Part shown: piece after piece, positions 44,532 through 53,728 of the stretch | Layout: each line of letters begins with the position of its first letter | Numbering within the stretch: the first letter of the stretch is position 1 | Assembly: GCF_014202315.1 (NCBI RefSeq) | Contig: NZ_JACHGN010000010.1 | Span: 377,309-432,602 of the forward strand | Reading direction: 5' to 3' | Length of the DNA: 55,294 nucleotides | DNA from: Thermocatellispora tengchongensis | GTDB taxonomy: Bacteria > Actinomycetota > Actinomycetes > Streptosporangiales > Streptosporangiaceae | Notes under the pieces: generated by a model | Database searches by the model: none | Seen by the model: the letters and a program-made list of their open reading frames with translations, nothing else | Told to the model about the DNA's origin: nothing | Translations under genes and position numbers: made by a program

Positions 44532-45779
44532 GTGGAGATCACGGTTGACCGGGTGGCCAACGGAGGCTGGTGCGTCGGCCGGCACGAGGGCCGCGTGGTG
44601 TTCGTCCGGCATGCGCTGCCCGGCGAGCGCGTACGCGTGCGGGTGACCGAGGAGACCGCCAGGTTCCTGCGTGCCGACGCCGTCGAGGTGCTCCGGCCGT
44701 CGCCCGACCGGGTGCAGGCCCCCTGCCCCTACGCGGGGCCGGGCAAGTGCGGCGGCTGCGACTGGCAGCACGCGACCCCCGAGGCCCAGCGCCGGCTCAA
44801 GGCCAGGGTGATCGAGGAGCAGTTCGCCCGCCTGGCGGGCATCGAGCGCGAGGTCACCGTGGAGGAGGTGCCCGGCGCGCCCGGCGGGCTCGGCTGGCGC
44901 ACCCGGGTCCAGTTCGCCGTGGGCCCCGACGGCACGCCGGGGCTGCGCCGTCACCGCTCGCACGAGATCGAGCCGGTGGACGCCTGCCTGATCGCCCACC
45001 CCGAGGTGGAGGCCGTGGGCGCCGAGACGCGCAACTGGCGGGGCGCCGAGACGGTCGAGGTGATCGCCTCGTCCACCGGCGACCGCGCGGTCGTGGTCAC
45101 CCCCAAGGGCCGCAGGACGGTGACGATGCCCGACCTCGGCGCGCCCGCCGACGTGCTGGTGCACGAGGGCCGGGGCCGCACCCGGGCCGTCAGGGGCGAG
45201 GGCGTGCTGCACGAGAAGGTCGCCGGCCGCACGTTCCGGGTGACGGGCAGCGGCTTCTGGCAGGTGCACCCCGGCGCGGCGCAGACCCTGCTGGACGCGG
45301 TGCTGGAGCTGGGCGCCCCGCGGCCGGGGGAGTGGGCCCTGGACCTGTACTGCGGGGCCGGGCTGTTCGCCGCGGCCCTGGCCGAGGCCGTGGGCCCCGA
45401 GGGCGGCGTGCTGGGCGTGGAGTCGGACGACGCCGCCGTACGCGACGCGCGGCGCAACCTGCGCGGCCTGCCTCAGGCGCGCATCGAGCGCGGCCGGGTG
45501 GAGACCGCGCTGGACCGGCACGGCATCGAACGGGCCGACCTCGTGGTGGTGGACCCGCCGCGCGCCGGGCTCGGGCGCCCGGTCGTGGAGCGCGTCGCCG
45601 CGCTGGAGGCCGCCAGGATCGTCTACGTCTCCTGCGACCCCGCCACCCTCGCCCGCGACGTCGCCTGGTTCGCCGGGCTCGGTTGCGGGCTGGCGGAGCT
45701 GCGCGGCTATGACTGCTTCCCGATGACCAGCCATGTGGAGTGCGTGGCCCTGCTCACCCCTACAGGTGCGCGGAGCTGA
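44532..45779 (+). CDS. TrmA-family class I RNA (uracil-5-)-methyltransferase
   Basis: A 415-residue SAM-dependent RNA methyltransferase. Domain order: TRAM RNA-binding domain (about 1-58), Fe-S cluster motif CPYAGPGKCGGCDWQH with a fourth Cys in VDACLIAHP, then the catalytic Rossmann domain with WALDLYCGAGLFA (SAM), VVDPPRAGLG, and the nucleophilic Cys in YVSCDPATLARD. The family makes 5-methyluridine in rRNA or tRNA (RlmC/RlmD/TrmA); the exact base is not clear. GTG follows AGGGGGAC. The 3' end overlaps the convergent neighbour by 20 bases. Confidence 0.93.
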   Translation: MEITVDRVANGGWCVGRHEGRVVFVRHALPGERVRVRVTEETARFLRADAVEVLRPSPDRVQAPCPYAGPGKCGGCDWQHATPEAQRRLKARVIEEQFARLAGIEREVTVEEVPGAPGGLGWRTRVQFAVGPDGTPGLRRHRSHEIEPVDACLIAHPEVEAVGAETRNWRGAETVEVIASSTGDRAVVVTPKGRRTVTMPDLGAPADVLVHEGRGRTRAVRGEGVLHEKVAGRTFRVTGSGFWQVHPGAAQTLLDAVLELGAPRPGEWALDLYCGAGLFAAALAEAVGPEGGVLGVESDDAAVRDARRNLRGLPQARIERGRVETALDRHGIERADLVVVDPPRAGLGRPVVERVAALEAARIVYVSCDPATLARDVAWFAGLGCGLAELRGYDCFPMTSHVECVALLTPTGARS

Positions 45780-46947
45780 GGGTCCGCACCACCGCCTCGG
45801 CCGGGCGCGCGCCGCGCAGCGAAAGCCAGGCGAGCTGGTTGCGCATGGCGTACGCCGACAGCTTGCGCGCCTCCATCGGGCTCAGGTCGCCCGGCCCGGC
45901 CAGCACCGGCGTGAGCGCGATCCGCCGTGACGCGTCGAGCGGCGACAGGCCCAGGTCGGCGGCGATCTGGGCGCGCGAGACGCGCACCGACTCGGCCAGG
46001 CGGCGCAACTGGCTGGAGTCGGGGGTGCGGCGCAGCGGCACCAGCAGCGTGACCGTGTCGACCGGCCCGCCTGCCCCGCGGGTGGCGCGCAGCACCGCGC
46101 GGTGGCCCTCGGCCAGCCCGGAGGCGCCCGCCGGCACGGTGAAACCGACGTCGAGCGAGCGCCCCTCGCTCATGGCCTGCCGCTTGAGCGCCCGCAGCGC
46201 CCGCGCCCGGCGTACGGCCGAGGCCGGCTCCCGTTGCGCCGCCGCCGCGCCCTGCGGCGGCAGCGGCAGGGCCGTGCCCATCGGCCGCGGGTCGCCCTGC
46301 CCGGGGCCGGTCGCCGCGCCGCCGCTGCCCGCGGGGAGCGGGACGGACGCCGGCGGCGCGGCGAGCTCGAAGTCGATGTGCGGCGGGTCGAACGCGCCGA
46401 TCACCCGCCGGTAGGCGGCGGTCAGCGCGCGCGTGTCGGCGCAGGTCTCGGCCAGTTCGCGCCCGCCCCCGCCGCCGAAGAGCAGCGAGACGTCGCCGCC
46501 CGCGGCGCGCAGCCGCGCCAGCCGGTTGGCCACCGGGTCGCGGCCCTGGTCGGTCGTGCCGCCCCACTTCGGGGTGCAGCCGTCGGGGCCCGCGGTGAGG
46601 TGGCCCAGGGCGTACCAGCGCACGCCGGTGCGGCGCATCTCCGCGGCCGGGCTGAACCGCGGCTCGCTCGCGGTGTGGACGTAGGTGACGTAGCCCGAGG
46701 GGCGCCGCTCGGGCGGCAGCACCACCAGACGGCGTTGACGCTCCATGCCGGCCAGCTCGGTGGCGGAGCCGACGGCCGGTGCCGTGGACCCGGCCGCGAG
46801 GCCGCCGGGCGGGCCGGCCTCGGCGGGCAGCAGCCACACCGCCGCCCCCGTGAGCGCGACGAGCCCGGCCGAGGCGAGCACCACGACGAACCTGGGCGGC
46901 GTGCCCGGAAGCCCGCCGCGGCGGGAGTCGTCGGTCGGCACCGGCAT
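45760..46947 (-). CDS. Membrane-anchored GH18 chitinase-like protein, active site altered
   Basis: A 395-residue protein with one N-terminal anchor (residues about 22-40, FVVVLASAGLVALTGAAVWLL). Residues about 85-200 resemble the bacterial GH18 barrel of secreted chitinases: YALGHLTAGPDGCTPKWGG, AGGDVSLLFGGGGGRELAETCAD (beta strand 3 with SxGG-like glycines) and AAYRRVIGAFDPPHIDFEL. The last should read HIDFDIE in active enzymes; here H190-I-D-F-E-L-A lacks the Glu at the expected place. The C-terminal half has low-complexity Ala/Pro/Gly inserts but retains VTLLVPLRRTPDSSQLRRLAE. It may bind glycans without cutting them. ATG follows GGGAGGGG. Confidence 0.75.
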   Translation of the reverse strand: MPVPTDDSRRGGLPGTPPRFVVVLASAGLVALTGAAVWLLPAEAGPPGGLAAGSTAPAVGSATELAGMERQRRLVVLPPERRPSGYVTYVHTASEPRFSPAAEMRRTGVRWYALGHLTAGPDGCTPKWGGTTDQGRDPVANRLARLRAAGGDVSLLFGGGGGRELAETCADTRALTAAYRRVIGAFDPPHIDFELAAPPASVPLPAGSGGAATGPGQGDPRPMGTALPLPPQGAAAAQREPASAVRRARALRALKRQAMSEGRSLDVGFTVPAGASGLAEGHRAVLRATRGAGGPVDTVTLLVPLRRTPDSSQLRRLAESVRVSRAQIAADLGLSPLDASRRIALTPVLAGPGDLSPMEARKLSAYAMRNQLAWLSLRGARPAEAVVRTLSSAHL

Positions 46948-47069
46948 CTGCCCCTCCCTGTTGTCGCGGCGTGTGCTCGCGCGACCACGTAGCGCATCGG
47001 AGGATTCGGACGTTAGCAGGCACCCGCCGGGCGGGGGGCCCAATCAGCGGATGCCGTCCCATCTGCCCG

Positions 47070-47075
47070 GATAAT
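47070..47075 (+). promoter_or_regulatory. -10 element for the LLM oxidoreductase
   Basis: GATAAT is close to TATAAT and ends seven bases before the ATG. GGAG also lies in this spacer, but is too near the start to be a normal ribosome site, so a leaderless transcript is likely. Confidence 0.5.
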
Positions 47076-47082
47076 TGGAGAC

Positions 47083-48006
47083 ATGAAGTTGAGGATCTTC
47101 ACCGAGCCGCAGCAGGGCGCCACGTACGACGACCTTCTCGCCGTCGCCTCGGCCGCCGAGCGGCTCGGTTTCGACGCGTTCTTCCGCTCCGACCACTACC
47201 TGCACATGGGAGGGGTGGACCCCGGCCCCGGCTCCACCGACGCGTGGATCACGCTGGCCGGCCTGGCCAGGGACACCAGCACGATCCGGCTCGGCACGCT
47301 GGTCACCCCGGTCACGTTCCGGCTTCCCGGGGTGCTGGCGATCAGCGTGGCGCAGGTGGACCAGATGAGCGGCGGCCGGGTCGAGCTGGGCCTGGGCACC
47401 GGCTGGTTCGACGCCGAGCACACGGCGTACGGCATCCCGTTCCCGCCGGTCAGGGAGCGGTTCGCCCGCTTCGAGGAGCAACTGGAGATCATCACCGGGC
47501 TGTGGCAGACCCCGGCCGGCAAGACGTTCCACTTCGAGGGCGCGCACTACGGCCTGTCCGACTCGCCGGCCCTGCCCAAGCCGGTGCAGCGCCCCCGCCC
47601 GCCGCTGATCATCGGCGGCGCCGGCGCCAAGCGCACGCCGCGGCTGGCGGCCGCCTTCGCCGACGAGTACAACGTGCCCTTCAGCAGCGTGGCCGACACC
47701 GAGGCCGCGTACGGGCGGGTGCGTGCGGCGTGCGAGGCCGCGGGGCGCTCCTCGATCAGGTTCTCGGCGGCCCAGGTGGCGGTGTGCGCCACGGACGAGG
47801 CCGAGCTCGCCCGGCGGGCGGCGGCGATCGGGCGCGAGCCGGAGGAGCTGCGGCGCAACGGCCTGGCCGGCACTCCGCAGGAGCTGGTGGACAAGATCGG
47901 CGAGTTCGCCGCGATCGGCTGCGAGCGGATCTACCTGCAGATTCTCGACCTGTCCGACCTCGATCACCTGGAGCTGATCGCCGCGGAGGTCATGCCGCAC
48001 GTGTGA
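47083..48006 (+). CDS. LLM-class F420-dependent oxidoreductase
   Basis: A 307-residue luciferase-like TIM-barrel protein. Family features: FFRSDHYLHMGG, IRLGTLVTPVTFRLPGVLA, QMSGGRVELGLGTGWFDAEHTAYGIPF (the glycine-rich cofactor-binding stretch) and PPLIIGGAGAKRTPRLAA. In actinobacteria this group generally uses coenzyme F420 in hydride transfer; the substrate is unknown. The ATG is close to a GATAAT -10 element. It precedes hen1 by about 80 bases on the same strand. Confidence 0.92.
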   Translation: MKLRIFTEPQQGATYDDLLAVASAAERLGFDAFFRSDHYLHMGGVDPGPGSTDAWITLAGLARDTSTIRLGTLVTPVTFRLPGVLAISVAQVDQMSGGRVELGLGTGWFDAEHTAYGIPFPPVRERFARFEEQLEIITGLWQTPAGKTFHFEGAHYGLSDSPALPKPVQRPRPPLIIGGAGAKRTPRLAAAFADEYNVPFSSVADTEAAYGRVRAACEAAGRSSIRFSAAQVAVCATDEAELARRAAAIGREPEELRRNGLAGTPQELVDKIGEFAAIGCERIYLQILDLSDLDHLELIAAEVMPHV

Positions 48007-48084
48007 CGTGCGGCGGCCACTCGGCCGCCATAGTGCGATATTTCCGGTCGCGGGGCCGGGGTGCTGTGCGCCAGACTGGCGTCC

Positions 48085-49611
48085 GTGCTGTTGACGATCA
48101 CGACCACGGCCCGGCCCGCGACCGACCTCGGCTTCCTGCTGCACAAACATCCAGGGCGCGTACAGGAGTTCGGCCAGTCGTTCGGCACCGCGCACGTCTT
48201 CTACCCCGAGGCGGACGAGGACCGGTGCACCGCGGCGCTGCTGCTGGAGGTCGATCCGGTGCGCCTGGTCCGCTCGCGCGGCAGGACCTCGCCGGACTTT
48301 TCCCTCGGCCAGTACGTCAACGACCGGCCGTACGCCGCCTCGTCGCTGCTCGCGGTGGCGCTCGGCGACGTGTTCCGCACCGCCCGCGCCGGACGCTGCG
48401 CCGCGCGCCCCGAACTGCCCGGAACGCCGCTGCCGCTGTCGGTCGCGCTGCCCGCGCTGCCCTGCCGGGGCGGCCCCGGCCTGGCCCGCAGCCTGTTCGA
48501 GCCGCTGGGCTGGCGGGTCGAGGCGGAGGCGATACCGCTGGACGAGGAGTTCCCCGAGTGGGGCGAGTCGCGGTACGTCCGCCTGGAGCTGTCCGGCGAG
48601 GTCCGCCTCGCCGACGCGCTGAACCACCTGTACGTCCTGCTGCCCGTCCTCGACGACGCCAAGCACTACTGGATCGCGGCCGACGAGGTGGACAAGCTGA
48701 TCAGGGCGGGGGAGGGCTGGCTGGCCGCCCACCCCGAGCGCGCCCTGATCACCCGCCGCTACCTGGGCCGCCGCTGGGCCCTGGCCCGCACGGCGTTCGC
48801 CCGCCTCGCCGAGCTGGGCGACGACCTGGAGGAGTCACTGGAGCCCCCGGTCGCGGAGGAACCGGCCGCGACCGGAGCCGTACCGGAGGAGGAGACGGCG
48901 ACGGCCGGAGCCGCCCCGGATGAAGAAGTGGCGGCCGGAGCCGCGCCGGACGAGAAGCAGACGGCGGCCGGAGCCGTGCCCGACGGGGAGGCCGCGCCGG
49001 CGGAGGAGCCGCGCGTGTCGCTCACCGTGCGGCGCAGGGAGGCGGTGCTGGCCGTGCTGGACGAGATCGGCGCCCGCAGCGTCGCCGACCTCGGCTGCGG
49101 CTCGGGGGAGCTGATCGCCGAGCTGCTCAAGCGCCCGGCGATCACGAAGATCGCCGGCGCCGACGTGTCCACCCGGGCGCTGGCCATGGCCGCGCGCAAG
49201 CTGCGGCTGGACCGGATGCCGGAGCGGCAGCGCGCCCGCCTGGAGCTGTTCCAGGGCGCGCTGACCTACACCGACGAGCGGTTCGCCGGATACGACGCCG
49301 CCGTGCTCATGGAGGTCGTCGAGCACGTGGACCCGCCGCGCCTGGACGCGCTGGAACACGTGGTCTTCGGCGTCGCCCGCCCCGGCCACGTGATCGTGAC
49401 CACGCCGAACGCCGAGCACAACGTCCGCTACGAGGGGCTGACCGGCCTGCGCCACCCCGACCACCGCTTCGAGTGGACCCGCGCCGAGTTCGCCGCCTGG
49501 GCGGAGAAGGTGTGCGCGCGCTACCGCTACCGGGTCGAGTACCGCCCGGTGGGAGACGAGGACCCCGAGGTGGGGCCGCCGACGCAGATGGGGGTGTTCG
49601 CCCGTGACTGA
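48085..49611 (+). CDS. hen1: RNA 3'-terminal ribose 2'-O-methyltransferase Hen1
   Basis: A 508-residue bacterial Hen1. The N-terminal ~250 residues (TDLGFLLHKHPGRVQEF, FGTAHVFYPEADEDRC, DFSLGQYVNDRPYAASSLL) bind Pnkp and activate its ligase. A repeat-like Glu/Ala-rich linker (about 255-305, ATAGAAPDEE type units) precedes the C-terminal SAM methyltransferase, with VADLGCGSGEL and the metal-binding EVVEHVDPPR plus the downstream His of the Hen1 family, then VIVTTPNAEHN. It methylates the 2'-OH at the break in cleaved RNA so that the repaired strand cannot be cut again. GTG 48085 gives the family N-terminus (LLTITTTARPATDLG) and has CAGACT seven bases upstream, so may be leaderless. It overlaps pnkp by eight bases. 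Confidence 0.95.
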   Translation: MLLTITTTARPATDLGFLLHKHPGRVQEFGQSFGTAHVFYPEADEDRCTAALLLEVDPVRLVRSRGRTSPDFSLGQYVNDRPYAASSLLAVALGDVFRTARAGRCAARPELPGTPLPLSVALPALPCRGGPGLARSLFEPLGWRVEAEAIPLDEEFPEWGESRYVRLELSGEVRLADALNHLYVLLPVLDDAKHYWIAADEVDKLIRAGEGWLAAHPERALITRRYLGRRWALARTAFARLAELGDDLEESLEPPVAEEPAATGAVPEEETATAGAAPDEEVAAGAAPDEKQTAAGAVPDGEAAPAEEPRVSLTVRRREAVLAVLDEIGARSVADLGCGSGELIAELLKRPAITKIAGADVSTRALAMAARKLRLDRMPERQRARLELFQGALTYTDERFAGYDAAVLMEVVEHVDPPRLDALEHVVFGVARPGHVIVTTPNAEHNVRYEGLTGLRHPDHRFEWTRAEFAAWAEKVCARYRYRVEYRPVGDEDPEVGPPTQMGVFARD

Positions 49612-52168
49612 CACGCGGGACGCCGCGGTCGCCGGACCCGTGGAGGTCCGGGTGCCCGCGATGGGGCTGGTGCTGCTCGTCGGGGTCTCGGGCAGCGGCA
49701 AGTCCACCTTCGCGGCCAAGCACTTCAAGCCGACGCAGGTGATCTCCTCCGACTTCTGCCGCGGCCTGGTGGCCGACGACCCCAACGACCAGGCCGCCAC
49801 CGTGGACGCCTTCGACGTGCTGCACTACATCGTCGGCACCCGGCTGCGCCGCGGCCTGCTCACCGTGGTGGACGCCACCAACGTCCAGTACGAGGCGCGC
49901 CGCGCGCTCGTGGAGCTGGCCAGGAAGCACGACGTCCTGGTGGACGCCATCGTGCTCGACGTGCCGGAGGAGGTTGCGGTGCGCCGCAACGCCGCGCGCC
50001 CCGACCGCGACTTCGGCCCGAGCGTCATCGTGCGCCAACGCAAGGACCTGCGCCGCTCGATGGGCCGGATCGCCAAGGAGGGCTTCCGGCGCGTGCACGT
50101 GCTGCGCGGCGTGGACCGGATCGACGCCGCCGTGATCCGCCACGACAAGGCGTGGTCGGACCTGCGGCACCTGACCGGGCCGTTCGACATCATCGGCGAC
50201 GTGCACGGCTGCCGGGCCGAGCTGGAGGCGCTGCTGGAGAAGCTGGGGTGGCGGCTGGAGCGCGCCGGTGAGGACGGCCCGCCGATCGGCGCCAGTCACC
50301 CCGAGGGCCGTACGGCCGTCTTCGTCGGCGACCTCGTGGACCGCGGCCCCGACTCGCCCGGGGTGCTGCGCCTGGTCATGGGCATGGTCGCCGCCGGGAC
50401 CGCGCTGTGCGTCGCCGGCAACCACGAGCAGAAGCTGGCCCGCGCGCTGGCCGGGCGCAAGGTCAAGGTCGCCCACGGCCTGGAGGCGACCTTGGAGCAG
50501 CTCGAACGCGAGCCGCCCGAGTTCGTGGCGGCGGTGCGGGAGTTCGCCGACGGCCTGATCGCGCACTACCAGCTCGACGGCGGCCGGCTGGTGGTCGCGC
50601 ACGCCGGGCTGAAGGAGGCCTACCACGGGCGGGCGTCCGGGCGGGTGCGCGCGTTCGCGCTGTACGGCGACACGACCGGCGAGACCGACGAGTACGGCCT
50701 GCCGGTGCGCTACCCGTGGGCGACGGAGTACTGCGGGCGCGCGCTGGTGGCGTACGGGCACACGCCGGTGCCGGCGCCGGAGTGGATCAACAACACGATC
50801 TGCCTGGACACCGGCTGCGTCTTCGGCGGCAGGCTGACCGCGCTGCGCTACCCCTCGCGCGAGCTGGTCTCCGTGCCCGCGCAGCGGGTCTGGTACGAGC
50901 CGGCCCGCCCGCTCGCCGCGCCCGGCCACCGCGACCCGCTCGCCCCGGCCATCGGCGACGTGGCGGGCACCCGGCACGTCGAGATCGCCGGCGGCGGCCG
51001 GATCAAGGTGCGCGAGGAGAACGCCGCCGCGGCCCTGGAGATCATGAGCCGGTTCGCGGTGGACCCGCGCTGGCTGGTCTACCTGCCGCCCACCATGGCG
51101 CCCCCGGAGACCTCCGCCCTGGACGGGTACCTGGAGCACCCGGAGGAGGCGTTCGCCGAGTACCGCGCGGCCGGCGTGGCGCAGGTGGTGTGCGAGGAGA
51201 AGCACATGGGCTCGCGGGCGATAGCCGTGCTCGCCAGGACCCCCGAGATCGCGGCCGAGCGGTTCGGCGTGACCGACGGGAGCGCCGGAGCCGTCTACAC
51301 CCGCACCGGGCGGCCGTTCTTCCCCGACCCGGCGCTGCTCGCCGAGCTGGTCAACCGGCTGCGCGCCGCCGCCGGGCCCCTGTTCGAGGAACTGGACACC
51401 GGCTGGCTGGCGCTGGACTGCGAGCTGCTGCCGTGGTCGGCCAAGGCGGGCGAGCTGATCAAGTCGCAGTACGCCTCCGTCGGCGCCGCCGCCCGCGCCG
51501 CGCTGCCGCGGGCGGTGGCGGCCCTGGAGGCGGCGGCCGGGCGCGGCCTGGACGTCTCCGCCCTGCTGGAGCGCACCCGGCGGCGGGAGGAGAACGCGGC
51601 GCGGTTCCGGCGGGCGTACGCGCGGTACTGCTGGCCGGTCACCGGGCTGGACGGCGTGCGCCTGGCGCCGTTCCAGATCCTGGCCGCCGAGGGACGCCTG
51701 CTCGCCCGCGAGCACCCGCACACCTGGCACCTGGAGCGGCTGGCCGCCGCGTGCGCCTCCGCCCCGGACCTGCTCACCCCCACCCGCAGCCTGATCGTGG
51801 ACCTCGGCTCGCCCGAGTCCTGCCGGGAGGCCGTCGAGTGGTGGACGGCGCTGACCGAGGCGGGCGGCGAGGGCATGGTGGTCAAGCCCGCCGGCCCGCC
51901 CGCCGCCGGCGGACGCGAGCCGCAGCCGGGGGTGAAGGTGCGCGGACGGGAGTACCTGCGCATCATCTACGGCCCCGACTACACCGAGAGCCTGCCCGAG
52001 CTGCGCCGGCGCTTCCTGGGCAAGAAGCGCTCGCTGGCGCTGCGCGAGCACGCCCTCGGCATGGAGGCCCTGGCCAGGCTCGCGGCCGGCGAGCCGCTGT
52101 GGCGCGTGCACGAGCCCGTCTTCGCGGTGCTGGCCCTGGAGTCGGAGCCGGTCGATCCCCGCCTGTGA
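49604..52168 (+). CDS. pnkp: Polynucleotide kinase-phosphatase-ligase Pnkp
   Basis: An 854-residue three-domain RNA repair enzyme. Kinase domain 20-165 with P-loop GVSGSGKS (27-34); metallophosphoesterase about 192-440 with IIGDVHGC, VGDLVDRGPDS, AGNHEQK and a late YGHTPV; adenylyltransferase/ligase domain about 470-854 with the candidate nucleophile K533 in EEKHMGSRAI and later EGMVVKP and KVRGREYLRI. It heals 5'-OH and 2',3'-cyclic phosphate ends and, together with Hen1, seals them. The usual partner Hen1 lies directly upstream and overlaps by eight bases. All three active sites are intact and the length is normal. Confidence 0.96.
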   Translation: MTDTRDAAVAGPVEVRVPAMGLVLLVGVSGSGKSTFAAKHFKPTQVISSDFCRGLVADDPNDQAATVDAFDVLHYIVGTRLRRGLLTVVDATNVQYEARRALVELARKHDVLVDAIVLDVPEEVAVRRNAARPDRDFGPSVIVRQRKDLRRSMGRIAKEGFRRVHVLRGVDRIDAAVIRHDKAWSDLRHLTGPFDIIGDVHGCRAELEALLEKLGWRLERAGEDGPPIGASHPEGRTAVFVGDLVDRGPDSPGVLRLVMGMVAAGTALCVAGNHEQKLARALAGRKVKVAHGLEATLEQLEREPPEFVAAVREFADGLIAHYQLDGGRLVVAHAGLKEAYHGRASGRVRAFALYGDTTGETDEYGLPVRYPWATEYCGRALVAYGHTPVPAPEWINNTICLDTGCVFGGRLTALRYPSRELVSVPAQRVWYEPARPLAAPGHRDPLAPAIGDVAGTRHVEIAGGGRIKVREENAAAALEIMSRFAVDPRWLVYLPPTMAPPETSALDGYLEHPEEAFAEYRAAGVAQVVCEEKHMGSRAIAVLARTPEIAAERFGVTDGSAGAVYTRTGRPFFPDPALLAELVNRLRAAAGPLFEELDTGWLALDCELLPWSAKAGELIKSQYASVGAAARAALPRAVAALEAAAGRGLDVSALLERTRRREENAARFRRAYARYCWPVTGLDGVRLAPFQILAAEGRLLAREHPHTWHLERLAAACASAPDLLTPTRSLIVDLGSPESCREAVEWWTALTEAGGEGMVVKPAGPPAAGGREPQPGVKVRGREYLRIIYGPDYTESLPELRRRFLGKKRSLALREHALGMEALARLAAGEPLWRVHEPVFAVLALESEPVDPRL

Positions 52169-52308
52169 CCGCGCGCGCCCGGCGGTGTCGCGACCGGACG
52201 TTCTCCGGCCGCTTCCCCGGGTAGTGCGTTGGGCGTTGTGCGTCTTCCCGGGTGCCGATGGGGGCTCCCGGGGAGCGTGACAACGGGTCTACGGGGGTGG
52301 AGAGCGGC

Positions 52309-53718
52309 ATGGGCGCCACGACAACGACGACGGCGGGCCAGGAACATCTCGGCCATGTCGTCTTCATCACCGCCGCCGCGGCCATAGGCGGCTTCCTGTT
52401 CGGCTACGACAGCGCCGTGATCAACGGGGCGGTGACCGGCATCCAGCGGCACTTCGACGTGGGCGCGGTGGTGATCGGCGCCACGGTCGCGGCGGCGCTG
52501 CTCGGCTCGGCGCTGGGGGCCTGGATCGCGGGCGGGATCGCCGACAGGTTCGGCCGCACCCGTACGATGCAGGTCGCCGCGACGCTGTTCGCGATCAGCT
52601 CCATCGGGCAGGCGCTGCCGTTCTCGATCTGGGCCCTGACCTTCTGGCGCGTGCTCGCCGGCGTGGCGATCGGCATGGCCTCGGTGATCGGCCCCGCGTA
52701 CATCGCGGAGGTGGCGCCGCCGGCGTACCGGGGCAGGCTGGGCTCCTTCCAGCAGCTCGCCATCGTGCTGGGCATCGCGGTCTCGCAGCTCGCCAACTAC
52801 GCCATCGCGCAGTTCGCCGGGGGAAACGTGAACAACGTCATCGTCGGCTTGCAGGCATGGCAGTGGATGCTGGGCGCCTGCTTCCTGCCCGCGGTGCTGT
52901 ATCTCGTCTTCGCCTCGGTGATCCCGGAGTCGCCGAGGTTCCTGATCTCGGCCGGTCGCACCGCCCAGGCGGAGCGCGTGCTGCGCGAGGTCGAGGGCGA
53001 CCGCGTGGACGTGACGGGGCGCATGGCGGAGATCCGCGGCGTGCTGCGCACCGAGCGCCGCCCCCGGCTCCGCGACCTGCGCGGCCCGGCGCTCGGGCTG
53101 ATCGGCATCGTGTGGGTCGGCATCGCGCTGTCGGCGTTCCAGCAGCTCGTGGGGATCAACGTCATCTTCTACTACTCGGCGTCGCTGTGGCAGTCGGTCG
53201 GCATCAACCAGAGCGACTCGCTGCTGATCAGCTTCTCCACGTCGATCATCAACATCATCGGCACGTTCATCGCCATCGCCCTGGTGGACCGGGCGGGACG
53301 CAAGCCGCTGCTCCTCGTCGGCTCCGCGGGCATGGCGGTGGCGCTGGGCACGGCGGCGTACGCGTTCAGCACGGCGATCAAGACCGGCGAGCAGGTCTCG
53401 CTGCCGCCGGCGGAAGGCGTGATCGCCCTGGTCGCCGCGCACGTCTTCGTGCTGTTCTTCGCCCTGTCGTGGGGCGTGGTGGTCTGGGTGCTGCTGGGGG
53501 AGATGTTCCCCAACCGGGTGCGCGCGATAGCCCTGTCGGTGGCCGCGGCGGCCCAGTGGCTGGCCAACTGGCTGATCACCGTGACCTTCCCCAGCCTGGC
53601 GGAGTGGTCGCTTTCGGGAGCGTACGTCGGCTACGCGGCCTTCGCCGTGTTGTCGTTCGTCTTCGTACTGCTCTTCGTCCGCGAGACCAAGGGCCGCCCG
53701 CTGGAGGAGATGGGCTGA
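52309..53718 (+). CDS. MFS sugar transporter (sugar porter family)
   Basis: A ~469-residue, 12-helix sugar porter. Signature pieces: GFLFGYDSAVINGAV in helix 1, GGIADRFGRTRTM, RVLAGVAIGMASVIGPAYIAEVAPPAYRGRLGS (the sugar-transport signature), PESPRFL, QQLVGINVIFYYS, DRAGRKPLLLVG and ETKGRPLEEM at the end. Likely a proton-coupled monosaccharide importer; the sugar is unknown. ATG 52309 follows GGTGGAGAG; an in-frame upstream ATG at 52252 lacks support. Confidence 0.94.
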   Translation: MGATTTTTAGQEHLGHVVFITAAAAIGGFLFGYDSAVINGAVTGIQRHFDVGAVVIGATVAAALLGSALGAWIAGGIADRFGRTRTMQVAATLFAISSIGQALPFSIWALTFWRVLAGVAIGMASVIGPAYIAEVAPPAYRGRLGSFQQLAIVLGIAVSQLANYAIAQFAGGNVNNVIVGLQAWQWMLGACFLPAVLYLVFASVIPESPRFLISAGRTAQAERVLREVEGDRVDVTGRMAEIRGVLRTERRPRLRDLRGPALGLIGIVWVGIALSAFQQLVGINVIFYYSASLWQSVGINQSDSLLISFSTSIINIIGTFIAIALVDRAGRKPLLLVGSAGMAVALGTAAYAFSTAIKTGEQVSLPPAEGVIALVAAHVFVLFFALSWGVVVWVLLGEMFPNRVRAIALSVAAAAQWLANWLITVTFPSLAEWSLSGAYVGYAAFAVLSFVFVLLFVRETKGRPLEEMG

Positions 53719-53728
53719 CCGCGCGCGG

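Noticed and set aside
42420-45734. 1,100-codon minus-strand frame opposite the APC permease and methyltransferase genes
   Set aside because: His/Arg/Gly/Asp-rich translation with no domain, antisense to two well-recognised genes.
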